A DNA stretch of 64,000 nt from Hydrogenoanaerobacterium sp032017025 (GCF_032017025.1 NZ_DALZQO010000001.1:248001-312000), one strand, 5' to 3'. Positions 53,688 to 61,822 are shown, numbered from the stretch's first letter. Notes: generated by a model from the sequence alone, not told the origin. Program-made: numbers and translations.

Positions 53688-54206
53688 TTAATTACCTGTT
53701 GTTTCATCTGTGCACTCGCCCGCTAGGGTGCTTTGGCACAGCTCCATTGCTGTAATTCCGGTTCGGCTCAGCTCCAATATCCCAAACGGGTGTATCTGCT
53801 CAATCAGCCTATCAATTTCAAACATCGAGCCGCTTGCTTCAATTATAGTACTGCCGTCCGGTGCTGCCGCAACCTTTGCAGTATGCTCGGCGAGCATTCG
53901 AAGCAGGCTTGCATCGTCGCTTTGGGCTGCTGTTTTAATCAACATGAGTTCCCGCTCCAACAGCTTATCGTTTGGAAGTATTTTGACGGCTTTGACTTCC
54001 TCCAGCTTGCATACCTGCCTGTAAATCTGCTCAAGCTGTGCATTGTCTCCTTCTGTAAGTATCGTGATACGGGAAAACTCTTTGTTTTCTGTTTCCCCCA
54101 CTGACAGTGCCTTAATGTTAAAGCCTCTACGGCTAAACAAGCCGGTCACCTTGGTGAGCACACCGAAGTGGTTCGACACCAAAAGCGATAAAACCCCCTG
54201 TTGCAT
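53688..54206 (-). CDS. ilvN: Acetolactate synthase regulatory subunit
   Basis: A 172-residue small subunit. The ACT domain (about 1-78) contains NHFGVLTKVTGLFSRRGFNIKAL, the valine-binding site of the family; the second domain ends with RTGITAM. It confers valine feedback inhibition on IlvB. It lies 15 bp after ilvB. Confidence 0.94.
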   Translation of the reverse strand: MQQGVLSLLVSNHFGVLTKVTGLFSRRGFNIKALSVGETENKEFSRITILTEGDNAQLEQIYRQVCKLEEVKAVKILPNDKLLERELMLIKTAAQSDDASLLRMLAEHTAKVAAAPDGSTIIEASGSMFEIDRLIEQIHPFGILELSRTGITAMELCQSTLAGECTDETTGN

Positions 54207-54221
54207 CGGTTTTTCTCCTCT

Positions 54222-55889
54222 CTAATCACTGAAAATCATATCCTGCTCGGTACCACCCGGTGGAATAATCGGATACACGCGTTCTTTAACTGCAATGCTG
54301 CAATCGATGACGCATGGTTTGCCGCATTGGAACGCGGTGGTAAGTGTGCTCTCAATCTCCGAGCGTTTATCAAGGCGCATACCCACGGCACCGAAAGCCT
54401 CAGCCAGCTTTACAAAATCGGTTGCACGGTTAATTTCGGTGTATGCGTAGCGCTCTTTATAAAACAGCCTTTGCCACTGGTGAACCATTCCGAGCACACC
54501 GTTGTTCATTATCAGAATAACAATAGGGATATCATTGGATACCGCAACGGCAAGCTCGTTTAAGTTCATATGAAAACTGCCATCCCCCGTGATGAGTGCC
54601 ACCGGGCGGTGGGGGTTACCTACCTTTGTGCCGATGGCGGCGCCCATACCATAGCCCATAGTTCCAAGGCCGCAGGAGCTGATAAACGAACGAGGCGAGG
54701 TAAAAGGGTAATACTGTGCGGTGAGCATTTGGTGCTGACCCACATCGGTGACAATCAGTGCATCCTCGCCGGCAACCGTTTGCAGCTTGGTGATAATTTC
54801 GCGCGGGCTTAAGTCGTGTTCATCGCAAGCATTGGGCAGCGTGTTATGCGCTTTATGGTAAAGCAGCTTATGAACCCAATCGCTGTTGGTTTTTTGCTCG
54901 CACTGTTCTGTAAGTACCTTTAGAATGTTCTGTGCGTCACCAATGAGGGAAAGGCAGGCATTTACATTTTTCGAAATTTCTGAGGGGTCAATATCAATGT
55001 GCAGAATTTCTGCATTGGCGGCAAATTTACTGCGGTTGCCGGCTACCCGGTCAGAAAAACGGCTGCCGATTGCAATTAGTAAATCACAATCTCTCGCCGC
55101 GATGTTGGCGGTGGAGGTTCCGTGCATTCCAATCATGCCAAGATACAGCATATCGTTGTACGGAACCGAGGAGATGCCCATCATACTGACGCAAACCGGG
55201 GCGCTGATTTTTTTAGAGAAAGCCGCCAATAGCTTGGAAGCATCGGAAAAAACAACACCGCCGCCTGCATAAATCAAAGGACGCTGCGACCTCGCAATGG
55301 CTTGCAGTGCAAGCGAAAAGTCATCTTCTGAAGGGACAGGATTCTTGCGCGGAACATAGAGCGGCTGTTTGCTGTACTCTGTTTTGGCGGCAGTGACATC
55401 CTTGGGGATATCGATGAGCACTGGACCCTTGCGCCCCGAGTTTGCAATTACAAACGCCTCTCTTACGATATCCGCCAGCTCATTAACGTCCTTGACAATG
55501 TAGTTGTGCTTGGTGATGGGGTTGGTGATACCGGCGATATCTACCTCCTGAAAGCTGTCTCTGCCAATCAAATCGGTGGGCACATTGCCGGTGATTGCAA
55601 TCAGCGGAACCGAATCGTGATAGGCTGTGGCAATGCCTGTTACGAGATTGGTTGCCCCCGGCCCCGACGTTGCCAAAACAACGCCTGTCTTTCCGGTGGA
55701 ACGCGCGTATCCATCGGCGGCATGAGCGGCACCCTGCTCATGCGAGGTAACGATATGCCGCATCTCAGCCCGTCTTTCATAGAGGGCATCGTAGATATTG
55801 AGCACAGCACCCCCCGGATATCCGAATATCATATCCACCCCTTGATCGAGCAGCGCCTGAATTAAAACTTGCGCGCCTGTCATCTGCAT
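54222..55889 (-). CDS. ilvB: Acetolactate synthase large subunit
   Basis: A 555-residue thiamine diphosphate enzyme joining two pyruvates, or pyruvate and 2-ketobutyrate. The catalytic Glu is in SHEQGAAHAA (about 48), FGYPGGAVL precedes it, and GDGSFHMNLNELAVA (about 427) with ILIMNN is the Mg-ThDP motif. It follows ilvA by 15 bp and is first in the committed pathway. Confidence 0.97.
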   Translation of the reverse strand: MQMTGAQVLIQALLDQGVDMIFGYPGGAVLNIYDALYERRAEMRHIVTSHEQGAAHAADGYARSTGKTGVVLATSGPGATNLVTGIATAYHDSVPLIAITGNVPTDLIGRDSFQEVDIAGITNPITKHNYIVKDVNELADIVREAFVIANSGRKGPVLIDIPKDVTAAKTEYSKQPLYVPRKNPVPSEDDFSLALQAIARSQRPLIYAGGGVVFSDASKLLAAFSKKISAPVCVSMMGISSVPYNDMLYLGMIGMHGTSTANIAARDCDLLIAIGSRFSDRVAGNRSKFAANAEILHIDIDPSEISKNVNACLSLIGDAQNILKVLTEQCEQKTNSDWVHKLLYHKAHNTLPNACDEHDLSPREIITKLQTVAGEDALIVTDVGQHQMLTAQYYPFTSPRSFISSCGLGTMGYGMGAAIGTKVGNPHRPVALITGDGSFHMNLNELAVAVSNDIPIVILIMNNGVLGMVHQWQRLFYKERYAYTEINRATDFVKLAEAFGAVGMRLDKRSEIESTLTTAFQCGKPCVIDCSIAVKERVYPIIPPGGTEQDMIFSD

Positions 55890-55904
55890 AATAAGCTCCC
55901 CTTT

Positions 55905-57107
55905 CTATTCTAAAAACACCTTATATCCATTGTGCTCCAATTGCCGAATGACGTCCTGCCCGTGCTTTGTGCCGCTCACCTCGCATACGATATGCAAAAT
56001 TGCTTCGTTAAGCCTTAGGTCGGCGTGTAAACGGTCGTACTGAACCATGATGATGTTTGCGCCGCAGCCCGCCACAATACCGGAGAAACGCTGCAGGCTG
56101 CCGGGAATATCCAGCATCACTGTGCCAAATTTCAGCTGCCGTCCGCGGGTGATGAGGCCTTTTTCGACAATCTTATGAATAAAACTTACGTCAATATTGC
56201 CCCCTGATAGGACGCTTACCGCACGTTTCCCCTCCAGATTGGTCTTCTTATGGATGGCTGCTGCAAGGGAGACAGCCCCTGCCGGCTCCACCAGCATTTT
56301 TGTGCGCTCTAAAAGCAGAAGGATGGCCTCGGCAATTTCTTCATCGGTAACGGTAATCATTTCATCGACATAACGATTGATAAGTTCTGTTGTAATTTTA
56401 CCGGGCACTTTAACCGAAATACCATCCGCTATGGTGACCGAGGTTTCGGTGAAACGATGTGCTTTTGCCTGAAACGACTGCACAATGGCATCTGCGCCCT
56501 GTGCCTGAACCCCAATCACTTTTACTCTGGGGTTAATCTGCTTGATGTAAAACGCCATGCCTGCAAGTAGTCCCCCGCCGCCTGCCGGAATCAGCACGGC
56601 ATCCACTGTGGGGATATCCTGAAAAATCTCCAGCGCTACTGTTCCCTGCCCCGTAATTACATCCTCATCATCAAAAGGATGAACAAAGACAGCACCCGTT
56701 TCCTGCTGAATCTCCACCGCTTTTTGGTAGGCATCGTCGTAGCAGTCGCCGTGCAGAACTACCTTGGCACCATAGCCACCAGTTGCAGCTACTTTTGCAA
56801 TCGGGGTGCTCCGCGGCATAACAATGGAAGCTTCCATTTGCAGGGCATTGGCGGCATAAGCCACACCCTGAGCATGATTGCCCGCACTGGAGGATACCAC
56901 CGAAGTTACCTCTGCGCTTTCTGACATTTTGGCAAGCTTGTTATAAGCCCCGCGAACTTTAAACGACCCTGTTTTTTGTAGGTTTTCGCATTTTACAAAC
57001 AGCTCTGCGCCGCTCATTTGAGAAAATGTTCTGGACGAATTGATAGGGGTATGGTGCACGATATACTTTAGCCGCGCTGCTGCGGATTCGACCTCTTTTA
57101 CATTCAT
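55905..57107 (-). CDS. ilvA: Threonine ammonia-lyase (biosynthetic type)
   Basis: A 400-residue PLP enzyme converting threonine to 2-ketobutyrate for isoleucine. The PLP lysine is in GSFKVRGAYNKL (about 51), followed by SSSAGNHAQGVA and the tetraglycine loop PAGGGGLLAG. A single C-terminal ACT-like domain (about 320-400) is present, shorter than the double domain of E. coli IlvA. It lies directly behind the attenuator and heads the structural genes. Confidence 0.94.
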   Translation of the reverse strand: MNVKEVESAAARLKYIVHHTPINSSRTFSQMSGAELFVKCENLQKTGSFKVRGAYNKLAKMSESAEVTSVVSSSAGNHAQGVAYAANALQMEASIVMPRSTPIAKVAATGGYGAKVVLHGDCYDDAYQKAVEIQQETGAVFVHPFDDEDVITGQGTVALEIFQDIPTVDAVLIPAGGGGLLAGMAFYIKQINPRVKVIGVQAQGADAIVQSFQAKAHRFTETSVTIADGISVKVPGKITTELINRYVDEMITVTDEEIAEAILLLLERTKMLVEPAGAVSLAAAIHKKTNLEGKRAVSVLSGGNIDVSFIHKIVEKGLITRGRQLKFGTVMLDIPGSLQRFSGIVAGCGANIIMVQYDRLHADLRLNEAILHIVCEVSGTKHGQDVIRQLEHNGYKVFLE

Positions 57108-57120
57108 ACTCAGCTCTCCT

Positions 57121-57170
57121 TAAAAAAACAAAACCTTCATCCGCGTAAAAATACCGGACGAAGGTTTTGT
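57121..57170 (-). terminator. ilv attenuator, terminator 2
   Basis: Arms 3 and 4: minus strand ACAAAACCTTC (57170-57160) with GAAGGTTTTGT (57138-57128), plus TCCG/CGGA inside, followed by seven T. It lies directly before the ilvA ribosome site. Confidence 0.88.
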
Positions 57171-57180
57171 TCTCTAACAA

Positions 57181-57221
57181 ATAAAAAACCCTCGCCTATA
57201 CTGCATACAGGCGAAGGTTTT
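57181..57221 (-). terminator. ilv attenuator, terminator 1
   Basis: Arms 1 and 2: minus strand AAAACCTTCGCCT (57221-57209) with AGGCGAGGGTTTT (57197-57185), one mismatch, followed by TTTTAT. Arm 2 can pair instead with arm 3 of terminator 2 (12 bp with two G:U). Confidence 0.85.
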
Positions 57222-57234
57222 ATGCCCCAAGATA

Positions 57235-57402
57235 CTACTGCCCCTGTGGTACAGGTAGCATAACATCCATAAACGACACATCATTTCGCCTGCGGCTAAT
57301 TATAACGACGACGACGACAAAAATAAGCGAAATAATCGATACTACGACTTCGCTTACGACGTTAATTATAATAATTGCAGAGGCAAATAACGGTGTCATC
57401 AT
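57235..57402 (-). CDS. ilv leader peptide (Ile/Val-rich attenuator peptide)
   Basis: A 55-codon frame starting at the Met-Met pair (ATG 57402), 9 nt after AAAGGAG. Of its residues, 22 are Ile or Val, in runs such as AIIIIN, EVVVSII and FVVVVVII (codons 10-35). Three Arg codons (37-39) and a plain tail follow. The stop lies 13 nt before terminator 1. The codon runs, position and downstream refolding hairpins identify a ribosome-sensed leader controlling ilvABNCD. It probably has no function as a protein. Confidence 0.85.
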   Translation of the reverse strand: MMTPLFASAIIIINVVSEVVVSIISLIFVVVVVIISRRRNDVSFMDVMLPVPQGQ

Positions 57403-57442
57403 AATGTTATGCTCCTTTCTCAAGAATAAATAAATTACAAGA

Positions 57443-57471
57443 ATATTAACAGAATGTTATCTCTTTGTCAA
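57443..57471 (-). promoter_or_regulatory. Promoter of the ilv operon
   Basis: Minus strand TTGACA (57471-57466), 17-nt spacer, TAATAT (57448-57443), about 40 bp before the leader peptide start. Confidence 0.72.
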
Positions 57472-57586
57472 GCATTTCAAAAATATTTTTTTGTTTTTTG
57501 GCAGTGGCTTGTCTTTTACATCTGTTTGATTTGCATCTTTTTTATAAATAAGCGATGAGTGGAAATACTATTCTTGAGGTGATTTT

Positions 57587-57730
57587 ATGTCGTACATTGA
57601 CCCTAAATTGGCAGACCGATTTGAATCTTTGCCGATAGATCTCAAAAATGCAATCTTAGAACAAAACGTAAAGTTATACACACTGCAAGACCTGATAAAC
57701 TGCCTTGAAAACATGGTAGGCGAAGAGTAA
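57587..57730 (+). CDS. 47-residue conserved-looking small protein
   Basis: A short frame starting MSYIDPKLADRFESLPIDLK and ending at TAA 57730, with GAGGTG 5-6 nt upstream of the ATG. The amphipathic helix-rich sequence (LKNAILEQNVKLYTLQDLIN) and the clean terminator behind it support a real gene. I recall similar tiny proteins in other Ruminococcaceae, but without a name. It is divergent from the ilv operon and convergent with the DUF3892 gene. Function unknown. Confidence 0.6.
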   Translation: MSYIDPKLADRFESLPIDLKNAILEQNVKLYTLQDLINCLENMVGEE

Positions 57731-57763
57731 ATACCATCTTTTTTTCGCATTTTTTCTACAATA

Positions 57764-57798
57764 AAAAAAGCGCTTCCTTGTATTGGGGAGCGCTTTTT
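57764..57798. terminator. Terminator between the 47-residue gene and the DUF3892 gene
   Basis: Stem AAAAAGCGCT with AGCGCTTTTT (outer part 57764-57773 and 57788-57797), T-run on the plus strand and A-run on the other, serving both convergent genes. Confidence 0.8.
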
Positions 57799-57841
57799 GT
57801 ATTTCTTCTACGGTCAATTGTGTGGTACTGCCAACTTTGTA

Positions 57842-58138
57842 TCATTGTGAGATCGACGGCAAATTACCTAAGTTGTTGTTTTCACTTCCATCAGGGAGTG
57901 ATTTTAAATACTCGTTCCCATTTCTTGCAGAAATGCCAACGCCCTGAATACCACCCTGTCTGGCAAGCTGAACAGCCTCATCTTTGTCCATAACACGGCC
58001 GTCCGACAATTGATATCCGGTGACACGCCCGCCCGTTTTTACCAATGCTGTAATTTTTTTTGCATCTTCATTTGGCTGTGGAATATCCTTCAGTGCCATC
58101 ATCGGCAACTTTGACAAATCGTTTTTATCCTGAGCCAT
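57842..58138 (-). CDS. DUF3892 domain protein
   Basis: A 98-residue small soluble protein. The central part (about 26-85), with ITALVKTGGRVTGYQLSDGR, KDEAVQLARQGGI and GNEYLKSLPDG, is the DUF3892 pattern. Function unknown; often found as a single gene in Clostridia and Bacilli. ATG 58138 follows GGAGG. No operon partner. Confidence 0.85.
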   Translation of the reverse strand: MAQDKNDLSKLPMMALKDIPQPNEDAKKITALVKTGGRVTGYQLSDGRVMDKDEAVQLARQGGIQGVGISARNGNEYLKSLPDGSENNNLGNLPSISQ

Positions 58139-58263
58139 CGGTTACAATCCTCCAATTCATCCATTTGGCAGCTTTTACACATACCTAGCGTTTTAAAAAT
58201 AGTTTACCAATAAAGCAAAAAAATATTCTGCTTTTGCAGTGCCTGCTGCAAATTATAATACAC

Positions 58264-58297
58264 TAATAAAAAACTGAGGATGAATACTCACCCTCAG
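58264..58297. terminator. Terminator of the lysis cassette
   Basis: Stem CTGAGG (58274-58279) with CCTCAG (58292-58297), extended by TGA/TCA, and T-runs on both strands. Confidence 0.75.
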
Positions 58298-58303
58298 CTT
58301 TTT

Positions 58304-59047
58304 TTATTTTGCTGTGAGCACTTCGGCAGCACGCTCGCATTTTACTTTGTATGCGTCACGTTCCTGTTCTGCCTTATCTGCCCTTTTGGTCTCAGCGGTA
58401 AGCCGCGCCTGCAATTCCTTGCAGCGTTCACTCTCTGCCGAATTGCTCTCATCGTAAACTGTGGGCAGCTCAATGTCGTTGTTGGTGTACCACCCGACAT
58501 CTTTGCCCCAAATGCTCTGGTTTTTGTCCAGATACCACACATCCGAAGGGTTGATTGTACTGTCGACAGTACCTTTAAGAATCACCCTACCGCTGCTCGA
58601 AATACCCACCGCGTACTGCGGGTATTTGGCGTCGGTATCAAATTCGATGTGCAGGTGATATCCCATCGGCTTGCCGTTTACCAGTGTGCCTCCGGTGTTT
58701 CCGTACATCCCGATGACGGTGTCTTTGGTTACCTTATCGCCCGCTTTAACACCAATGCTCGAAAAGTGGAACATGCGGCATGCGAGGTCAACCACCTTAC
58801 CGCTGTGCAGCTCAACATCCTGATACACAATTACAATGCAGTTGCCAAGCCTTTGATTGAGTGCATTGCCATCCATCCCCGCTGCTATTACGGTGCCATT
58901 GCCGCAAGCGTAAACGGTAAGCCCGTCGCCGTCGCTGAACAGGTCGACACCGTAATGATTGTAGCCCTGCTGCTTCAGGTAGGCGGGGCTTTTATACCCC
59001 GCACTAAACACGCTTTTATCAATTGGCAATACTAATTTCTGTGCCAT
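58304..59047 (-). CDS. M23 metallopeptidase endolysin
   Basis: A 247-residue protein without signal peptide. The M23 domain (about 25-135) shows the zinc ligands HYGVD (His and Asp, about 32-36) and HLHIEFD (about 132). A short linker and a C-terminal charged helical stretch (about 205-247: ELQARLTAETKRADKAEQERD) follow, a possible coiled coil or oligomerisation tail instead of a wall-binding domain. It cuts peptide cross-bridges of peptidoglycan after holin opens the membrane. Last gene of the cassette; overlaps the holin gene by 16 bp. Confidence 0.85.
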   Translation of the reverse strand: MAQKLVLPIDKSVFSAGYKSPAYLKQQGYNHYGVDLFSDGDGLTVYACGNGTVIAAGMDGNALNQRLGNCIVIVYQDVELHSGKVVDLACRMFHFSSIGVKAGDKVTKDTVIGMYGNTGGTLVNGKPMGYHLHIEFDTDAKYPQYAVGISSSGRVILKGTVDSTINPSDVWYLDKNQSIWGKDVGWYTNNDIELPTVYDESNSAESERCKELQARLTAETKRADKAEQERDAYKVKCERAAEVLTAK

Positions 59048-59331
59048 GTGATCGCCTCCACAATGCGCGAGACTCCCTCATATACACCATTGCTTGCTGC
59101 CGCCACAATGAAACCGTTAAACAAAATTAGAGCAGCGTTGGATGCATCAAGCTGTCCTGTAAAAAAATAAGCCGCATAGAGCACAATCAATGCTACTATA
59201 TAGCTATATGCCTGTGTGGGAAGCTTACAAAGCTTATCCAGCCACGATTTTGTAAATTGCGTAACAAATGCCGTCATTGCAACAGCACCCGTATAGGTTG
59301 CCAATGTTGCCCAAGTTGTAAATTCCGTCAT
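59032..59331 (-). CDS. Phage-type holin
   Basis: A 99-residue membrane protein with three hydrophobic stretches (about 10-25, 40-55, 64-83): YTGAVAMTAFVTQF, YSYIVALIVLYAAYF, NAALILFNGFIVAAA. Size and position, between a small membrane protein and an endolysin, match phage holins. ATG 59331 follows GGAGG; overlaps of 4 bp upstream and 16 bp downstream show coupling. Confidence 0.75.
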   Translation of the reverse strand: MTEFTTWATLATYTGAVAMTAFVTQFTKSWLDKLCKLPTQAYSYIVALIVLYAAYFFTGQLDASNAALILFNGFIVAAASNGVYEGVSRIVEAITWHRN

Positions 59332-59657
59332 AACTCTTTTACCTCCGTTGCTTTTTCATTATCCGGCATATCTTTCAGACGTTCCACCAGCTCGGTGACA
59401 ATACCGTTGCCACCCAATGCATGATACTGAAGATACATGGCATTGATATTTTCCATTGCATAGATTGGGCAGTAACCCAAATCCTTGTAATAGTTGTATT
59501 GGCTGATTATTCGGTCATGCAGTAAAGCTTGTATTCCCAGTTTAATTGCGTCCTGCTCTTTAATACGTCTTTCCAGCTTCTTGTAGGCAAGCCCCAAAAA
59601 AGAGAGAGCTGCGCCGAATAAAACCTCCAACCAATAATGCATTATAAATTCAATCAT
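59328..59657 (-). CDS. Small membrane protein of the lysis cassette (holin-like or accessory)
   Basis: A 109-residue protein with one N-terminal hydrophobic helix (about 3-25: IMHYWLEVLFGAALSFLG) followed by a charged helical domain (KKLERRIKEQDAIK). It resembles the phage protein often preceding holin. The ATG at 59657 is 14-17 nt from GGAGGGGG, but a six-codon start (ATGGTACCAAATGATTGA) in another frame sits between, with an ATGATTGA overlap, so start by coupling is possible. The frame is open further upstream only through a TTG. Confidence 0.6.
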   Translation of the reverse strand: MIEFIMHYWLEVLFGAALSFLGLAYKKLERRIKEQDAIKLGIQALLHDRIISQYNYYKDLGYCPIYAMENINAMYLQYHALGGNGIVTELVERLKDMPDNEKATEVKEL

Positions 59658-60025
59658 TTGGTACCATCTAACCCCCTCCTTTGCAGTTGACTGCAAAATT
59701 TTGTTTACGTCTATCTTGTGTTACTTCGATAAAAGACCGATTGTACGCCCGTTATACCGGGCTAGAGAAGCAATCCCTCATCAGCGTCTCTCTCGAAAAT
59801 CAACTCCAGTGCTCCTTGCTTGTTTTATTGTTTTCCTTTTTAGTTTGGGTTTGGTACCCATATATACTATGAACGTGCCGCTACGCCTGCCAACAAGGTC
59901 ATCTGCGGTATAAACTGCAAAACTTCCAAATAACTGTAATAAATAAAATAACACTTTGCATTTACTGCGAAGGAATTGAAAAAAACAAGCAGATATTGAA
60001 CCGTAAAAAAATACCTCAATGCAAA
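59658..60025. other. Intergenic stretch before the lysis cassette
   Basis: No gene that I can support. Short minus-strand frames (for example a 26-codon one ending RSTGVDFRERR near 59790) have no good context. The cassette promoter must lie here on the minus strand, but I could not place it with confidence. Confidence 0.4.
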
Positions 60026-60074
60026 AAAGAACCACTTGATCAAGTTATTTACAGGCTTGATCGGGCGGTTCTTT
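60026..60074 (-). terminator. Strong hairpin with minus-strand T-run
   Basis: A stem of about 18 bp (60026-60044 with 60056-60074; one mismatch, two G:T) followed on the minus strand by TTTTTTGC. No annotated minus-strand gene lies upstream of it, so it may end a small RNA or attenuate the lysis cassette. Confidence 0.7.
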
Positions 60075-60247
60075 ACGGCGGATAGCTAATGAGTGTCCAA
60101 TCTTTCATCCTCTGCTTTTGTCCACACATGCAGCTTTTTAGGATTACAACATATGTTTTATCACATTGGAAACGGTCTTTGCGCGCAAGGGCGAGCAAAC
60201 TTGTACCATGCGCAAGTGCAAAACTGTGTTTTAAGACCGGTTTATGA

Positions 60248-60274
60248 TATAATAACCGTAATACGGTTATTATA
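60248..60274. promoter_or_regulatory. Palindrome containing TATAAT on both strands
   Basis: TATAATAACCGT (60248-60259), loop AAT, ACGGTTATTATA (60263-60274): a 12-bp inverted repeat whose ends are -10-like on both strands. It lies 90 bp before niaR. Probably a repressor site over a promoter; a plain hairpin is the alternative. Confidence 0.5.
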
Positions 60275-60362
60275 TTTTACTTAAATGCTTTTGGCTCTCC
60301 CCTTACGGGGCAACCGCCAAAACGGCGAATTATACCGATAGAAACGAGTAGGTGGGATGAAA

Positions 60363-60884
60363 ATGGACGCGACAGAAAGACGCCAGGGAATACTCCAAAT
60401 TTTAAAACAAATTACCGAGCCGATCAGCGCAAGTGCGATTGCAAGCCGGTTTGCGGTAAGCCGCCAAATTATTGTGGGAGACATTGCATTGCTGCGCGCT
60501 GCCAACATAGCCATATCAGCAACCCCACGAGGATATATTTTAGACGATAACAGCGTTAGCAAGAACGATTATTTGTACACAATTGCGTGCAAACACAACA
60601 GAGAGAACCTTGCCCAAGAATTGTACACCATTGTTGATAATGGTTGCGGGCTGATTGATGTTATTGTAGAACACACGGTTTACGGGCAAATTTCCGGTCA
60701 ATTGCATATATTTTCACGCTATGATGCGGATTGCTTTTTAGAAAAGATTGCTAAAGATTGCGCATCCCCATTATGTGATTTAACTGGCGGAGTGCACTTG
60801 CATACCCTCTCCTGCCCATCTGAAGAAGCTTATGAAAGGGTTATCTCTCAATTAAAAGAGAGTGATATTCTGTTTATAAAATAA
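60363..60884 (+). CDS. niaR: Niacin-responsive repressor
   Basis: A 173-residue transcription factor. An HTH_11 domain (about 5-60: ISASAIASRFAVSRQIIVGDIALLRAANI) is followed by the 3H domain (about 75-170) with its histidines in DVIVEHTVYG, LHIF and TGGVHLHTL. It represses NAD precursor genes when niacin is bound. The second Met (60363) is 7 nt from AGGTGG and is preferred to 60357. The next gene is its target, with an operator at 60931-60946. Confidence 0.9.
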   Translation: MDATERRQGILQILKQITEPISASAIASRFAVSRQIIVGDIALLRAANIAISATPRGYILDDNSVSKNDYLYTIACKHNRENLAQELYTIVDNGCGLIDVIVEHTVYGQISGQLHIFSRYDADCFLEKIAKDCASPLCDLTGGVHLHTLSCPSEEAYERVISQLKESDILFIK

Positions 60885-60891
60885 TTTACCC

Positions 60892-60920
60892 TTGACAATT
60901 ATAGGTTTTTTCTTTACAAT
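60892..60920 (+). promoter_or_regulatory. Promoter of niaX
   Basis: TTGACA (60892-60897), 17-nt spacer, TACAAT (60915-60920), just past the niaR stop. Confidence 0.8.
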
Positions 60921-60930
60921 ACAAAATTAA

Positions 60931-60946
60931 GTGTCAAGACACATGT
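60931..60946 (+). promoter_or_regulatory. NiaR-type operator at the niaX start site
   Basis: GTGTCAAGACACATGT: a palindromic GTGTC-AA-GACAC plus an ACATGT half. It resembles the NiaR box as I recall it and covers the expected +1 region of the niaX promoter, an arrangement suited to repression. Confidence 0.7.
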
Positions 60947-60989
60947 AAAGATACATTTATTTTGTTATTGAAAGGGTAAGTATTCTAAA

Positions 60990-61568
60990 ATGAAATATAA
61001 TACAGCACAGCATACGCAACTGCAAAGCATGGTTATTGCAGCGCTATTATGCGCAATCGGTATTGTTATTCCCATGTTTGCACCCAAAATTGTTTTGGAA
61101 CCTGCCTCCTTTACGCTTGCAAGCCATGTTCCAATCTTTATCGCTCTGTTCATTTCGCCATCTGTAGCTTTGGCTGTGGCAATTGGTACTACCGTTGGCT
61201 TTTTGTTTACCGGCCTGCCAATTGTTGTTGTACTTAGGGCTTTGACACATGTTCTGTTTGCAATGATAGGAGCGTTTGTACTAAAAAAAAGACCGAACAC
61301 TTTAACTACGTTGGGCGGAAATGTAGCGTTCGGTTTGCTTTTAGCGGTTATACACGCGGTAAGCGAGGTTACTGTGGTTACCCTTTTCTACTTTGGCGGA
61401 GGTATGTCGCAAAATTATTATAAAAACGGCTACCTCGTTTCTGTTCTTGTTCTTGTAGGAATCGGCACCATTATCCACAGCATGATTGATTTTGGCATTG
61501 CTGTTTTTCTTTGGAAACCTCTCAGCCGAATCGTTCATATGCCTTATAATGCAAAAATACGCACTTGA
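60990..61568 (+). CDS. niaX: Niacin ECF transporter substrate-binding (S) component
   Basis: A 192-residue membrane protein with six helices. QSMVIAALLCAIGIVIPMFAPK at the N-terminus is the ECF S-component start, and the EPASFTLASHVPIF stretch matches niacin-specific NiaX. It binds niacin outside and couples to an EcfAA'T module encoded elsewhere. It is next to niaR and carries the NiaR operator, which supports the substrate. Confidence 0.88.
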   Translation: MKYNTAQHTQLQSMVIAALLCAIGIVIPMFAPKIVLEPASFTLASHVPIFIALFISPSVALAVAIGTTVGFLFTGLPIVVVLRALTHVLFAMIGAFVLKKRPNTLTTLGGNVAFGLLLAVIHAVSEVTVVTLFYFGGGMSQNYYKNGYLVSVLVLVGIGTIIHSMIDFGIAVFLWKPLSRIVHMPYNAKIRT

Positions 61569-61660
61569 TTTTGCCTGCCAAGTAATTATATTCCGGTTGG
61601 ATATAGCCACAGTTCAGCAGATGTATCGCTTATATACATCTACCTTAAACAAATTAAGAA

Positions 61661-61698
61661 AGAAGCCGATTGCAAAGAATGCAGTTGGCTTCTTTTAT
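61661..61698 (+). terminator. Terminator of niaX
   Basis: A 13-bp stem with G:T pairs (61661-61673 with 61681-61693), followed by TTTAT. A second hairpin AGATGTAT/ATACATCT (61619-61641) precedes it. Confidence 0.7.
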
Positions 61699-61822
61699 GT
61701 TTTGTGGTACAGTATCTATTACAAATGGGAACATTTAACTTGTAGAATAGCTGCAAGCAACTTAATGGTACAAGACTACGTTTAAATACTATCCTGATCG
61801 TCTAGGGGGAATTATTATTCAG

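Noticed and set aside
57100..57480. T-box riboswitch looked for upstream of ilvA
   Set aside because: No conserved T-box block (AGGGTGGNACCGCG-like) is present; the leader peptide and pairing arms explain the region.
59781..60035. 84-codon minus-strand frame upstream of the lysis cassette
   Set aside because: No ribosome site, low-quality composition and no family resemblance.
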